DNA from: Cyanobacteria bacterium CYA | Lineage (GTDB): Bacteria; Planctomycetota; Phycisphaerae; Phycisphaerales; UBA1924 | NCBI GenBank assembly: GCA_008363215.1 | Contig: RHKP01000003.1 | Coordinates: 1-64,000 of the forward strand | Direction of reading: 5' to 3' | DNA: 64,000 nt | Shown here: positions 43,159 to 53,169 of the stretch, in pieces | How positions within the stretch are numbered: position 1 is the stretch's first letter | How the letters are laid out: every line of letters begins with the position of its first letter | Made by a program: the position numbers and the translations under genes | The notes under the pieces: model-generated | Seen by the model: the letters and a program-made list of their open reading frames with translations, nothing else | Databases searched by the model: none | What the model was told of the DNA's origin: nothing

Positions 43159-43983
43159 CTATCTGCCCTTCTCGGCGACGATGTAGCAGATGAAAGACTC
43201 ACAGGGGTCACCCCGCAGGGTCGGGCGGAAGACACCGTTCCCGCCGCCATTCCCGTCATCGCCCTCCCAGTAGACCGTGACCGTGCCGAAGCCGGCCTCG
43301 ACGAGCAGATCGCGCATTTCAGGCAGCGTCCACACGCGCCAGTCGTAGCGGAATGCCCGCTTCATCCGTGTGCCGTCGGGGAAGTCGAAGTGGATGTAGC
43401 AGCGCACCGACCCGGTGATCGGGTTGAACTTGTCCTGCTCCCACACGTAGGTGAAGCCCTTGAGTTTGCGCTTCTCCTCAATCTCGAGGAATGCCTCCGA
43501 CCCCCCGTAGAAGTCGAGGAAGAACAGCCCGTCGGGCGCCAGGCTGCGGCGCACGGACCTGAAGTATTCCTTCATGACCGCGCGCTGGTGGAATACCCAG
43601 TAACTGAAGTTCATCGCCAGGATGCAGTCCATGTGCCGTGCATCGCCGGGCTTGAGCACGTCACGATTGAGCAGGTGCACCCGTTCCTGCTGGTGCGGCT
43701 TGAGTCTGCCCACGTGTCGCTGCCCGCCCCAGTCCAGCGTCGCCTGGTCAATGTCCAGCCCGAACGCGACGTTGTCGGCCCGTCGCCGCACCCACTCGCA
43801 GGAGGTGTTGCCCGTTCCGCAGAAGTCCTCGCGCAGGCGCACCGCCGCACGCCCGCGCCGCTTCTTGTACGTGCGATCCACGAAATCGATCTCTGCCTGG
43901 ACGTTCTGCACGGCCCGCTCGTAGAGATCGTGCTTGTCCGCCGTGGCCGCCGTCAGGCTGGTCTCTCGCTTGCGTGTGCTCAT
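43159..43983 (-). CDS. Class I SAM-dependent methyltransferase
   Basis: The 274-residue protein has a class I methyltransferase core with RLREDFCGTGNTSCEWVRR, AFGLDIDQATLDWG, LLNRDVLKPGDARHMDCILAMNFSY and the acceptor-side part RRSLAPDGLFFLDFYGG. The GTGxT loop replaces the common GxGxG. ATG at 43983 is preferred to 44076. It is next to the polyprenyl synthase, yet the sequence does not look like UbiE/MenG or UbiG. Substrate unknown. Confidence 0.82.
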   Translation of the reverse strand: MSTRKRETSLTAATADKHDLYERAVQNVQAEIDFVDRTYKKRRGRAAVRLREDFCGTGNTSCEWVRRRADNVAFGLDIDQATLDWGGQRHVGRLKPHQQERVHLLNRDVLKPGDARHMDCILAMNFSYWVFHQRAVMKEYFRSVRRSLAPDGLFFLDFYGGSEAFLEIEEKRKLKGFTYVWEQDKFNPITGSVRCYIHFDFPDGTRMKRAFRYDWRVWTLPEMRDLLVEAGFGTVTVYWEGDDGNGGGNGVFRPTLRGDPCESFICYIVAEKGR

Positions 43984-44062
43984 GGGGCGGCAAGTGTAGC
44001 GTGGGGCGAGGGGGTGCGCATGCCGCGGCCTAAACTCAACCCGATCCTCCGGAGATCCGTGC

Positions 44063-45415
44063 ATGCGACTGACCATGGTGGGAACGGGCTACGTCGGGCT
44101 GGTCACCGGCACCTGCTTTGCCAACACCGGCAACAGCGTCACCTGCCTTGACGTGGATGAGGGCAAGATCAGCAGGCTCCGCCGCGGCGAGTGCCCGATT
44201 TACGAGCCAGGCCTCGGGGAACTGATCCACAAGAACGTCGAGGCACGCCGGCTCTTTTTCACCACCGACCGCGACGAGGCCTACCGCGATGCGGAGGTGA
44301 TCTTCATCTGCGTGGGCACCCCCACCGGCGCCAACGGCGACACCGATCTTGGCTACATCCAGGCCGCCGCCGACGACATCGCCGAGGTGATGCACGCCCT
44401 CGGCCCCTCGCAATCGCCCAAGACCGTCGTCGTCAAGAGCACGGTCCCCGTGGGCACAACGCACATGGTCCGCGATCGCATCAGGCGGCGTGTCGGACCC
44501 AACATCCCCTTCCGGGTCGCCAATAACCCCGAGTTCCTCAAGGAGGGCGATGCCGTGTCTGACTTCAACCGACCCGACCGCGTCGTGGTCGGTGTGGAGG
44601 ACGACCAGGCCGGCGAGGTCTTCCGCGACCTCTATGACCCGTTCGTCCGCAACGGGCACCCCATCTTCGTCATGGACATCCTCAGTTCCGAGATGGTCAA
44701 GTACGCCAGCAACAACTTCCTGGCGACCAAGATCAGTTTCATCAACGAAATGGCCAACCTGTGCGAAGCGCTGGGCGCCAACGTCAACCGTGTGCGCGAG
44801 GGCATGTGCTCGGACAGGCGCATCGGGCACCAGTTTCTTTACCCCGGGCTGGGCTACGGCGGCAGTTGCTTCCCCAAGGACACCCGCGCCATCATCATGA
44901 TGGGTGAACGCACCGGCACGCCCATCGAACTCTCGCGGGCCGTCGACTCGACCAACATGCGCCAGCGCGCGCGCTTCTTCGGCAAGATCGAGCGACACTT
45001 CGCCCCGCACGGCGGGCTATCGGGCAAGCGCCTGGCCTTCTGGGGACTGGCCTTCAAGCCGCGCACCGATGACGTGCGCGAGGCCCCCGCCCTCTCGCTG
45101 GTCCGCATGACCACGGACGCGGGCGCCACGGCGATCGGTTTCGATCCTGTCGCCGGCTCGACTGCCAAGGCCGCCATGCAGGATCGACTGGAAATCGCCG
45201 CGGATATGTACGACGCACTCACCGGCGCCGACGCACTGGTCGTCTCGACCGATTGGGATGACTTCAAGAGCCCAGACTTCCGACGCATCGGGGGGCTTAT
45301 GCGATCCCGCGTGATCTTCGACGGGCGCAACCTCTATCGCCGCCAGCACCTCGGCGATCTTGGCTTCCACTACTACTCGGTGGGGCGCGCCCCTGTCGTT
45401 CCGCGGGACGCCTGA
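44063..45415 (+). CDS. ugd: UDP-glucose 6-dehydrogenase
   Basis: The enzyme oxidises UDP-glucose to UDP-glucuronate with two NAD+, for polysaccharide synthesis. The 450-residue protein has the Rossmann start MVGTGYVGLVTGTCFA, the substrate part VKSTVPVGT and NPEFLKEGDAVSDF, the catalytic Cys269 in GLGYGGSCFPKDTRA, and the C-terminal UDP domain with KRLAFWGLAFKPRTDDVREAPA. ATG at 44063 is well placed. It is divergent to the methyltransferase and not in a polysaccharide operon. Confidence 0.95.
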   Translation: MRLTMVGTGYVGLVTGTCFANTGNSVTCLDVDEGKISRLRRGECPIYEPGLGELIHKNVEARRLFFTTDRDEAYRDAEVIFICVGTPTGANGDTDLGYIQAAADDIAEVMHALGPSQSPKTVVVKSTVPVGTTHMVRDRIRRRVGPNIPFRVANNPEFLKEGDAVSDFNRPDRVVVGVEDDQAGEVFRDLYDPFVRNGHPIFVMDILSSEMVKYASNNFLATKISFINEMANLCEALGANVNRVREGMCSDRRIGHQFLYPGLGYGGSCFPKDTRAIIMMGERTGTPIELSRAVDSTNMRQRARFFGKIERHFAPHGGLSGKRLAFWGLAFKPRTDDVREAPALSLVRMTTDAGATAIGFDPVAGSTAKAAMQDRLEIAADMYDALTGADALVVSTDWDDFKSPDFRRIGGLMRSRVIFDGRNLYRRQHLGDLGFHYYSVGRAPVVPRDA

Positions 45416-45471
45416 TCGCCCCCTCTGCCGGCGGATAGGGCGAATTCCGCGAACAGCGCCTACGCTGCGCC

Positions 45472-46572
45472 ATGTGCATGTCGCCCACGCTGCTCTCGGC
45501 CGCCGCTGCGCTGATTTCCTTGACCTCTCCGCCTCTGCCGCCCCAAGCCCCCGAACCTGCGCGGCAAGTCCGCGGTCGGCTCATCAACGCCCAGGCCCAG
45601 CCGGTTGCCGACGCGCTCGTCCTCGCATGCGATGCAACCTCGGGCTTGCCGCTCTACGGGCCCAAGTGGCTCCCGTTCGGCTCTGCAAGCGACATGCAGA
45701 TCGCCATGGCGTCGATGCGGACGGCTTTCACCGACGCGGAAGGCAACTTCCTGTTCGAGAATGCTCCCGACCGCCCCGTCAAACTGGTCGCCCAGCAATG
45801 GTCGAAGCCCCCCAAGCCGCCCAAGCCGCTCGACGTGAACGGATCGATCGTTCGGCTGGTCGCTTCCCCCACCGTCGTGGACAAGGACGCAAACGAGCCG
45901 GTCACGCTTGCGCCGACGGGGACGGCCGTGCTCAAGGTCGAAGCCGAGTCGGCCAACAGCGAGTCGCTGGTCATCGTGAGCACCAGCCCGACGATCGCCG
46001 ATCCGATCCTCGGGTTTTCGGGCTGGAACGGACAGTTCATGCGCGACGCCCTCGCATGGAATCGCATGCCGCTGGGTCAAACCCTGTTCGTCGGGCTTCC
46101 GGCCGGCATCGTGCACATCACCGTATTCGCGGCTGACAACAATCCCGGCTTCGGCGAGGCACTCAACATCGAACTGCGTGAAGGTCACATGACCCGCGTG
46201 GAGATTCCGTGGGTAGCATCCTGGTCTTACGGCGTGCACAGCCCGTCGCCGAAGATCGCCGAAGTTCGCAGCGCCATGGAGAACGCCTCACTCTTCAGTC
46301 CCGTGGTCTGGCTGAAGTACCTCAACGATCGCAACATCGTGATGCCCGAGCCTAAACCCGGCTCGCGGATGATCATCTTCCCGCCTGACATGCTCAACAC
46401 CGTGGTCGATCTGCCTGGCGAAGCCGGCAAGGTGCGCGTGGGTGATTCGGTGGCGGCGTTGGCCTACGAGAACATGAGGGCACAGGTGACCGCACCCGGC
46501 CGCTCGCTCAATCCCTATCGGGAGCCGGTAGTCACGATCAAACCCTTGCCGGAAAACTACACGGTGGATTGA
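45472..46572 (+). CDS. Secreted hypothetical protein with carboxypeptidase-regulatory-like domain
   Basis: The 366-residue protein starts with a signal peptide (TLLSAAAALISLTSPPLPPQA). It continues with an Ig-like strand set VRGRLINAQAQPVADALVLACD and AFTDAEGNFLFENAPDRPVKLVAQ, the pattern of a carboxypeptidase regulatory-like domain. The remainder has LIVSTSP, AGIVHITVFAAD and later GEAGKVRVGDSVAALAYENM. No catalytic site was seen. ATG at 45472 or 45478. It probably acts at the cell surface and may be co-read with the next gene, which starts 41 bases later. Confidence 0.65.
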   Translation: MCMSPTLLSAAAALISLTSPPLPPQAPEPARQVRGRLINAQAQPVADALVLACDATSGLPLYGPKWLPFGSASDMQIAMASMRTAFTDAEGNFLFENAPDRPVKLVAQQWSKPPKPPKPLDVNGSIVRLVASPTVVDKDANEPVTLAPTGTAVLKVEAESANSESLVIVSTSPTIADPILGFSGWNGQFMRDALAWNRMPLGQTLFVGLPAGIVHITVFAADNNPGFGEALNIELREGHMTRVEIPWVASWSYGVHSPSPKIAEVRSAMENASLFSPVVWLKYLNDRNIVMPEPKPGSRMIIFPPDMLNTVVDLPGEAGKVRVGDSVAALAYENMRAQVTAPGRSLNPYREPVVTIKPLPENYTVD

Positions 46573-46613
46573 ACCCTCGCAAGCCCCGCGCGGGCAACGG
46601 ACTACGATGCCCA

Positions 46614-47267
46614 ATGCCCGAGCGCGTCTTCAGGTTGTACCAGCGCCACAAACTGATCAACATCAACGTGAACATCGCCACGGCGGGGTTTCTGGCCATT
46701 CTCGTTGCCAAATATCCCGTTCACCTTGCGGACGGGTTCATCGACTCCCGACTCGGGCTCGGGCACCCGCTGGTCAAGTCGATCGCCGCCGCGTTGATCG
46801 ATGGCGCGGCCGATGTGGTGATCTACTACGTCCTGCACTGGCTGGCCAATCACTGGCGACCATACGGGCGCGCCCAGGAGTCTGACAAGCCCGACGATGA
46901 CCGGCACTTCCTGCGCAATGCCACCCTCGTGCAGTTTGAGCGACTGGCCCTGTCGCCGATCTTTTACGGGGTGTCCATCGGACTGATGTGGGGCGTCCAG
47001 CACTCCACGGACATCGGGGTCAGTTGGGCGTTCGTCCTCGCCTTCGCCACCGGCATCGTCGTCACACGCGTTCTCCACTCGATCTACATGGTCCGGACCG
47101 GGCGCGTCGACGTGCCCAGACTCTCGTATCTCATAGAGGAACTCACCCACGTCGACATCAACCGCGACGGCGTCAAGGGGCTGCCCGACAGCGAACGCCC
47201 CAAGCCGCGCGATCCCGCCGCTTCCGCCGCGGCCGACGAACAGCCCATCAGCGCGACCCGAGAATGA
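46614..47267 (+). CDS. Hypothetical membrane protein (217 aa)
   Basis: The protein has about four membrane helices: [58 protein letters not shown] and [26 protein letters not shown] charged soluble tail follows ([14 protein letters not shown]...). The start is ATG at 46614. It overlaps the 3' end of xylA by 20 bases in convergent orientation. No family recognised. Confidence 0.65.
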   Translation: MPERVFRLYQRHKLININVNIATAGFLAILVAKYPVHLADGFIDSRLGLGHPLVKSIAAALIDGAADVVIYYVLHWLANHWRPYGRAQESDKPDDDRHFLRNATLVQFERLALSPIFYGVSIGLMWGVQHSTDIGVSWAFVLAFATGIVVTRVLHSIYMVRTGRVDVPRLSYLIEELTHVDINRDGVKGLPDSERPKPRDPAASAAADEQPISATRE

Positions 47268-48417
47268 TCTCCATCGTCAACTGGTCCAACTGCTCATAGG
47301 GCAGCGGTCTGGCAGCCATTTTCTCGCGGTCGAACAGCATCGCTTTGAGCGTTTCAGCGTGGCTCTCCGAATATTGCCCCAGCGCCGCCATATCCTTGCT
47401 GTCGCGATTGATCTTCTTGAGCAACTTCTTGATCTCCGCGTCGGCATTCCAGGCCCTGGCACGCTCCCGCAGGATCAGGTACGTCCGCATCGACCCGCGT
47501 GCGAACGCAATCACATCCTCCCGGTCGGCGGTGCGATAGGCGTGCGAGTCAAAGTGCCGGTACCCGTCCCACTTGTGGTCCTCCAGCAGTTTGACGAGGA
47601 AAAACGCACTCTTGACGTCGGCGGACCCGAACCGCAGGTCCTGGTCGTAGCGCCCGAACTGCTGGTCGTTCAGATCGATATGGAACAATTTGCCCGCCTC
47701 GATCGCCGCGGCCACGGCGTGCGTGAAGTTCAGCCCGGCCATGTGCTCGTGTGCCACCTCGGGGTTCACACCGACCATCTCCGGGTGCGCCAGCGTGGGA
47801 ATCAGCGCCAGGTAGGCGTATGTCGCGGGGAAGTACATGTGCCCGCGGGGCTCGTTCGGCTTGGCCTCGAGTGCAAACTTGTACTCGTAGCCTCGCTGGA
47901 TCGAGTACTCGCACAGAAAGTTCAGCGCCTCGCGGAAGCGCTGCGTCGCCAGCACCGGATCCTTGGCCGCGTCGGTCTCCACGCCCTCGCGCCCGCCCCA
48001 GAACACGTACACGTCGGCTCCGAACTCGGCGCCAAGGTCCATCGCCCGCATCGTCTTGTGAAGCGCATAGGCCCGTACCTCGGCGTCGTTGCTCGTGAAT
48101 GCCCCGTCCTTGAACGCAGGGTCGCTGAACAGGTTTGTCGTGGCCATGCACACGCGCAACTTGTTGCGCTTCAGCGCGGCTGCGAAGTCTCGCTTGATCT
48201 GCTCGCTCTCGGCTTGGTTCGCGTCGATCGGCACAAGGTCGTTGTCGTGAAAGTTGACCCCGTGCACTCCGCCCGCTTCACCCAGCAGGTCCACGATCTC
48301 CGCCGGCGACCACTGCGGGCGCGTCGGACCGCCGAACGGGTCACGCCCCGTGTTCCCCACGGTCCACAGTCCGAACGTGAAATGGTCCTTGGGCTTGGGT
48401 TGATACGAATCGGGCAT
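47248..48417 (-). CDS. xylA: Xylose isomerase
   Basis: The enzyme interconverts D-xylose and D-xylulose with two divalent metals. The 389-residue TIM barrel has [17 protein letters not shown] at the start, the catalytic His57 in [11 protein letters not shown], the WGGREG motif, the metal-ligand segment [16 protein letters not shown], and HIDLNDQ with Asp ligands. The chain is of the shorter actinobacterial group. ATG at 48417. No xylulokinase or xylose transporter is seen next to it. Confidence 0.95.
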   Translation of the reverse strand: MPDSYQPKPKDHFTFGLWTVGNTGRDPFGGPTRPQWSPAEIVDLLGEAGGVHGVNFHDNDLVPIDANQAESEQIKRDFAAALKRNKLRVCMATTNLFSDPAFKDGAFTSNDAEVRAYALHKTMRAMDLGAEFGADVYVFWGGREGVETDAAKDPVLATQRFREALNFLCEYSIQRGYEYKFALEAKPNEPRGHMYFPATYAYLALIPTLAHPEMVGVNPEVAHEHMAGLNFTHAVAAAIEAGKLFHIDLNDQQFGRYDQDLRFGSADVKSAFFLVKLLEDHKWDGYRHFDSHAYRTADREDVIAFARGSMRTYLILRERARAWNADAEIKKLLKKINRDSKDMAALGQYSESHAETLKAMLFDREKMAARPLPYEQLDQLTMEIILGSR

Positions 48418-48602
48418 CTTCCGACTCCTTCCTCACCGCAGCCGGACCCGGTCCAAAAGTCCAGCCCAGAGTGAGAAAGTAGTCCAGATCCGTCGACTCC
48501 GCCTCACCCGGGTCGCCGACTTCTTGCGTCGACGCCCCGAACCGTCAAAACGGGCGTCCGGCTCCCCGATACCGCTGGGCCCGGAGTCGATACGCTCCCA
48601 CC

Positions 48603-50726
48603 ATGTGCGGCATCGCAGGCATCCTGAGGCTTCATCGGCCAGACACGCCGATCCCGCCCCATTTCGAGTCCATCCCAGAGGAATGGCTCGACCTCCTCGA
48701 TGACTCCATCAAGCACCGCGGCCCCGACGGCGCCGGACGCTTCCGCGACCGGGCCACGCGCCCCGACGGCACCGTGGTCGACGTCGCCCTCGTCCACCGG
48801 AGGCTCTCGATCATCGACCACGCCGGCGGCTGGCAGCCCATGGTCCACATCCGCCACCCCGATGGCTCCGGCGAACTGCTCAAGCCCCAACGCTTCATCC
48901 CCGACCACATCGGCGCTCGCTCTAAGGGCATCGGCATCATCGACCTCACCGGCGAGACGACCCACGTGCCTCCGCATGTACGCGACGCCGACGACGTCGT
49001 GGCCGTGGCGTTCAACGGGTGCATCTACAACCACCGCGAACTACGGGCCGAACTCGAAGCCCTCGGACACAGGTTCGAGACGGATCACTCAGACACCGAG
49101 GTGCTGGTGCATGGGTGGAGGGAATGGGGCCAGGATCTGCGCGAGCACCTTGACGCGATGCACATGCATCTCACCTGGATCCGTTCCCGCGGCATGATGG
49201 TGTCGGGTTCGGACAGGACCGGCGAGAAGCCGCTGTACTTCGACACCGATCGAGATTCGACGCTGTTCGTCTGCTCGTCGTCCCCTGCGGGTCTGGTCCG
49301 ACTTGCTCGTGCAGTCGGCCTGGATTCCGGGGAGGTCAATCACGAGAATGCGTACAACTGGATTATGCGCGGGGCATGGATGGAGCCGCCGCTCCATTGT
49401 TTCGCTGCTTCGCCACGGTTCTGGGGAACCTGGCCAACCGAGTCTGGCGAGTGGGCCATGTGCTCGCGTGCATCAGTCCTACCCGAGCGCGGCTCATCCG
49501 ATTTCGCGCAGCCATTTCGAACGTCGGGCGAGGTAGCCGAGACGCTTGAGACCTCCGTTCGCCATCGACTGGATGCTGATGTTCCGACCGGCGTGTTTCT
49601 CTCGGGCGGGATCGACTCCGGGCTCATCGCCGCGATCGCGTCCCAACTCACCGACGGTGCGATCCGGGCCTACACAGTGCGCATGCCGACGCCCGAGTTG
49701 GATGAGTCTCTTGCAGCGGCGGCCGTGGCCAGGCACCTGCAGGTGAAACATCGGGTGCTCAATTGCGCCGCCGACCCCGCCGCAGACCTTGTCCGACTCA
49801 TCGAGCAACTTGGGCTTCCTTTCGGCGATAGTTCCATGCTCCCTTCGCACTGGGTCGCCAGAGCCGCCGCCGAAGAAATCAAGGTGGCTCTGGGTGGCGA
49901 CGGCGGAGATGAACTCTTCGGCGGATACCGACGGCACCAGACATCCCGCCTGCTCGCTCGGCTCCACCGCTTCGCCAGGTACATCCCGACGGGGCTACTT
50001 CCGCAGCGCCGTCCCAAAGACCGAACGACCGAACTTTCCCGCCTTATCCATGCCGCGATCAGCGAGGGCTACCTCGATCTGCAGAACATCTTTTCAAGAA
50101 GTCAATTGAATCGACTGTTGGTGATCGATTCCGAGGCGCGTTCCTGCTCCCGGGACTTTCGCGACGTGGTTGGATTCGATCCCGGGTCCGACCCCCTCCG
50201 CGAAGACTTCGGGCATTACCTTCCGAATGACATACTCCGCAAGTCCGACACCGCAACGATGGCCGTTCCGATCGAACTGCGGTCTCCTTTCCTGTCCAAT
50301 CGCATGATCGGCCGCGCTTTTGCCACCCCTCTGTCCGTCCTCATGCCCAACAACGAACGCAAAGGCCTCCTCAAGCAGGTCGCCCGCAAGTACCTGCCTG
50401 CCGAAATTGTCGATCGCCCCAAGCAGGGGTTCGCCATTCCCATCGGCGACTGGTTCCGCACCGACTTCGGCGGCATGCGGCAACTCCTTTACGACCACCT
50501 CGAATCGACCGACCCGTTCCCCGGGCTCGCCGAGGCCCAGGTGGGCATCAACATGGACTTCGTCCGGCGCCTGCTCCGCGAGCACGACGCAGCCGGCGAG
50601 AAGAGCCTGAACCCCTGGCACGGGCGCGACCACTCGCAACGTCTGTACATGCTGCTGGTCCTGAGCATCTGGGCCAAGTGGCTCGATCGTGTGCGGCGTG
50701 AGAGCACAGGCGACCTGTTGAAGTGA
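48603..50726 (+). CDS. asnB: Asparagine synthetase (glutamine-hydrolysing), AsnB type
   Basis: The enzyme amidates aspartate using glutamine and ATP. The 707-residue protein starts MCGIAGILRLH, so Cys2 is the glutaminase nucleophile, and has DVALVHRRLSIIDHAGGWQPM, FNGCIYNHRELRAELEALGHRF and TGEKPLYF; the synthetase domain has SGGIDS (334-339) and LGGDGGDELFGGYRRHQ, ending with KQGFAIPIGDWF. It is longer than AsnB of about 620 because of an insertion at about residues 83-128 between QPM and the FNG motif. Canonical FNGEIYN is here FNGCIYN. A small hairpin follows at 50745-50760 without a T-run. Confidence 0.9.
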   Translation: MCGIAGILRLHRPDTPIPPHFESIPEEWLDLLDDSIKHRGPDGAGRFRDRATRPDGTVVDVALVHRRLSIIDHAGGWQPMVHIRHPDGSGELLKPQRFIPDHIGARSKGIGIIDLTGETTHVPPHVRDADDVVAVAFNGCIYNHRELRAELEALGHRFETDHSDTEVLVHGWREWGQDLREHLDAMHMHLTWIRSRGMMVSGSDRTGEKPLYFDTDRDSTLFVCSSSPAGLVRLARAVGLDSGEVNHENAYNWIMRGAWMEPPLHCFAASPRFWGTWPTESGEWAMCSRASVLPERGSSDFAQPFRTSGEVAETLETSVRHRLDADVPTGVFLSGGIDSGLIAAIASQLTDGAIRAYTVRMPTPELDESLAAAAVARHLQVKHRVLNCAADPAADLVRLIEQLGLPFGDSSMLPSHWVARAAAEEIKVALGGDGGDELFGGYRRHQTSRLLARLHRFARYIPTGLLPQRRPKDRTTELSRLIHAAISEGYLDLQNIFSRSQLNRLLVIDSEARSCSRDFRDVVGFDPGSDPLREDFGHYLPNDILRKSDTATMAVPIELRSPFLSNRMIGRAFATPLSVLMPNNERKGLLKQVARKYLPAEIVDRPKQGFAIPIGDWFRTDFGGMRQLLYDHLESTDPFPGLAEAQVGINMDFVRRLLREHDAAGEKSLNPWHGRDHSQRLYMLLVLSIWAKWLDRVRRESTGDLLK

Positions 50727-50912
50727 CTTCGGACGCCGGAGATTTGCCCGTCTTCGGGCACAGTTGCGAGTCGAGGCGCCTTCCAGGGTTCACAGCACCC
50801 GGACCTTTACTCGAAGACTCGCAAACGTCCGGCGTCCAGCAGACTGGTGTCAAAGCGCTGCTGGTGCCAATCCGATGCGACGCTACACTGTCCCAATCTC
50901 GGAGGAATCACC

Positions 50913-51743
50913 ATGAAAAGTCTGATCGCACTGTGTTCGCTTCTCATCACCGCGCCGGGCTTTGCGCAGGGCGTCGGGTACGACGACACGCCGCGGATTC
51001 CCGGACAGGAGTGGAAGGTCCACGACAAGAGTCGCCCGAACCCGCCGGTGGTCGATCCCGGGCCGGCGCCCAGGACCATCGCGCCCGCACCATCCGACGC
51101 AACGGTCCTCTTCGACGGCTCGGCCCTCGACGCGTGGCAGCACGCCGACGGGAGCAGCGCCAAGTGGCAACTCATCGAGGGGCACGCCATGCAGGTTCTG
51201 CCCGGCTCGGGCGACATCCAGACGCGTGAGACCTTCGGCGACGTGCAACTGCACCTCGAGTTCGCCACGCCGGAGAAGGTGGAAGGCGAAAGCCAGGGTC
51301 GCGGCAACTCGGGCGTGTTCTTCTTCGGCGTGTACGAGATCCAGATCCTCGACTCGTACAACAACAAGACATATGCCGACGGGCAGGCGGCCTCGATCTA
51401 CGGGCAGTATCCGCCGCTGGTGAACGCCAGCCGCAAGCCCGGCGAATGGCAGACGTACGACATCGTCTTCGAGGCGCCGCGCTTCGACGACGAAGGCGAA
51501 CTCGAACGTCCCGCATTCGTCACCGTGCTGCACAACGGCGTGCTCGTGCAGAGCCACCGTGCCCTGATCGGCGCCACGCAGCACCGCAACGCACCGAGTT
51601 ACCAGGTGCACGACGCGGCCGGACCCATCAAACTCCAGGATCACGGCAACACGATGCGCTTCCGGAACATCTGGGTCCGCCCGCTGAAACTCGACATCGT
51701 TGTTGATGACGACGCGGACGACGACGGAGACGTCGAAGACTGA
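50913..51743 (+). CDS. Secreted DUF1080 (3-keto-disaccharide hydrolase-like) protein
   Basis: The 276-residue protein has a signal peptide (LIALCSLLITAPGFAQG) and a concanavalin-like DUF1080 domain: ATVLFDGSALDAWQHADGSSAKW, IQTRETFGDVQLHLEFATP, GNSGVFFFGVYEIQILDSYNN and the end NTMRFRNIWVRPL, with an Asp-rich tail. Members in planctomycetes are thought to act on sugars or ketosugars outside the cell. GGAGGAATCACC precedes ATG at 50913. It converges on the Gfo/Idh gene through a shared terminator. Confidence 0.88.
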   Translation: MKSLIALCSLLITAPGFAQGVGYDDTPRIPGQEWKVHDKSRPNPPVVDPGPAPRTIAPAPSDATVLFDGSALDAWQHADGSSAKWQLIEGHAMQVLPGSGDIQTRETFGDVQLHLEFATPEKVEGESQGRGNSGVFFFGVYEIQILDSYNNKTYADGQAASIYGQYPPLVNASRKPGEWQTYDIVFEAPRFDDEGELERPAFVTVLHNGVLVQSHRALIGATQHRNAPSYQVHDAAGPIKLQDHGNTMRFRNIWVRPLKLDIVVDDDADDDGDVED

Positions 51744-51811
51744 TGCAACCAGGCCCGACCGGAAGCGAGGGCTCTGCGACGAAGTGACGAGGTGACGAAG
51801 ACGATGCGATC

Positions 51812-51840
51812 AAAGCCCCCGCGCACGCGGGGGTTTTGTT
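51812..51840. terminator. Bidirectional rho-independent terminator
   Basis: AAAGCCCCCGC, a 4-base loop, GCGGGGG and TTTTGTTT form a 7-bp GC stem with a plus-strand T-run, ending the DUF1080 gene. On the minus strand the same stem is followed by CTTTG just after the Gfo/Idh stop, so it may serve both convergent genes. Confidence 0.85.
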
Positions 51841-51844
51841 TCTG

Positions 51845-53149
51845 CTACAGCACCCCCACTTCGCGCAGCAACGGCTCCACATCCACCGCGCGGCGCGTGT
51901 CGGACGACCTTTTCACCGCCTCCATCACGCAGTACGTCTCCACGCCTTCCTCCAGGCTCGGCGACGCCGTGCAGCCCTCAATGAGCGACTTTGCAAAATG
52001 ATCGGCATAATTGGCGAACTCGCCATAGTGCATGCCGTGCACTTCGGAGTTGAAGTAGTAGTGCCGCCCCGCGTACAGGTAGTCTTCCACCACCTCGGCC
52101 AACTCGCCGGGCTCAAAGATGCCCGGCAACTTCACCGGCGACTGCACCCCGCCCGCCTTCGCCTGTGCAAGAGGCTCTGAATGAGCCTGTTTGTCCCTCG
52201 CTTGCGCTTCGGGCTGGTTCCCACTTTTTCTGTCCGTCTCGTGATGTTTCCATCCCTCCCCTCCTGTGCCTTCCCCCGTATGCACATACCGCATGTCGTG
52301 ATACTGCGCCAGACTCGTGCCGCCCGAGCCGTAGAGCATCAGTTCGATGCAGTTGCGCGCCCGAGGGAGTTCGTGGCACCCGTAGTGCCCCATCGCCCGT
52401 CCGATGCGTCCGTCGGCCGCGACGAAGTTGGCGATGCACACATCGTTGCCGCGCAGCCCGAACTGGCGCCCCATCGCGCTCCTGAACCCGAACGCCGACA
52501 CCTGCACAATGCGCCCGAGATACCACCGCACCAGGTCGATCGGGTGCGACATGCCCAGGAACACCCAGTCGGTCTCGGTGGCCGCCCACGGGCTCTTGCG
52601 GTAGTACCAGTCCATTCGATGGATGTAGTGCGCGTCGACCAGTTCGATGCCGGGCAGACCGCCGTAGGCTCCGCGCTCCAGTTCGGCCCGCTGTCGCCGG
52701 AATGGCTCAAAAAACCGCGAACTCTGGCCGACCAACAGTTTGCGACCGGTGCGACGCCCGGCGTCGAGAATGCGCGCGGCGTGCTCCAGCGAGTTCACCA
52801 GCGGCTTGGTGCAGATCACGTCCTTGCCGGCCTCGAACGCCCTGACGATGTGCTCGGCGTGGTGCGCGTCGGGCGTGTAGATCGCCACGACGTCCACATC
52901 CGCCCGCGCCAGCATCGCGTCGTAATCGCTGGTGTAGAAGAGATCGGGGTATTCGGCCTTCGACGCGCCCAACTTTTCCGGGTTCAGATCGCAGCCCGCC
53001 ACTGAGCGCGCAAACATGCAGCGCGTCTGGAGCGACATCAGCAGCGTGCGCCCTTCGTGCAGACCGATGACGCCTACGCCCTTGGCCTGCGGGTGCTTCT
53101 CCGGCGGCTGGACGGGTTGCGTACCAGGAATGTGCGTGATGAACCCCAT
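51845..53149 (-). CDS. Gfo/Idh/MocA family oxidoreductase
   Basis: The 434-residue protein has the NAD(P)-binding Rossmann fold (KGVGVIGLHEGRTLL, VAGCDLNPEKLGASK, DVDVVAIYTPDAHHAEHIVRAFEAGKDVICTKPLVNS) and a C-terminal sheet with DAHYIHRMDWYYRKSPWA and HPIDLVRWYLG. The usual EKP motif is TKP. ATG at 53149 lies behind AGGGGAGC. At about 52145-52255 an in-frame, Gln/Ala/Lys-rich insertion holds a repeat element with a 12-base core. Substrate is probably a sugar acid or alcohol; the next gene upstream is a ribokinase. Confidence 0.88.
   Translation of the reverse strand: MGFITHIPGTQPVQPPEKHPQAKGVGVIGLHEGRTLLMSLQTRCMFARSVAGCDLNPEKLGASKAEYPDLFYTSDYDAMLARADVDVVAIYTPDAHHAEHIVRAFEAGKDVICTKPLVNSLEHAARILDAGRRTGRKLLVGQSSRFFEPFRRQRAELERGAYGGLPGIELVDAHYIHRMDWYYRKSPWAATETDWVFLGMSHPIDLVRWYLGRIVQVSAFGFRSAMGRQFGLRGNDVCIANFVAADGRIGRAMGHYGCHELPRARNCIELMLYGSGGTSLAQYHDMRYVHTGEGTGGEGWKHHETDRKSGNQPEAQARDKQAHSEPLAQAKAGGVQSPVKLPGIFEPGELAEVVEDYLYAGRHYYFNSEVHGMHYGEFANYADHFAKSLIEGCTASPSLEEGVETYCVMEAVKRSSDTRRAVDVEPLLREVGVL
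52195..52217 (-). repeat. In-frame repeat element in the Gfo/Idh gene
   Basis: On the minus strand CCAGCCCGAAGCGCAAGCGA followed by GGG encodes QPEAQAR inside a low-complexity insertion. The 12-base core AGCCCGAAGCGC recurs in opposite chromosomal orientation at 56043-56054 in the GH38-like gene, where it lies antisense to the frame. The repeat seems to have entered coding sequence without breaking the frame. Confidence 0.55.
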
Positions 53150-53169
53150 GACGTGCTCCCCTTCTCTTG

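Noticed and set aside
50847-50912. Upstream start for the DUF1080 protein
   Set aside because: The signal peptide begins at ATG 50913 behind GGAGG; the upstream codons do not look coding.
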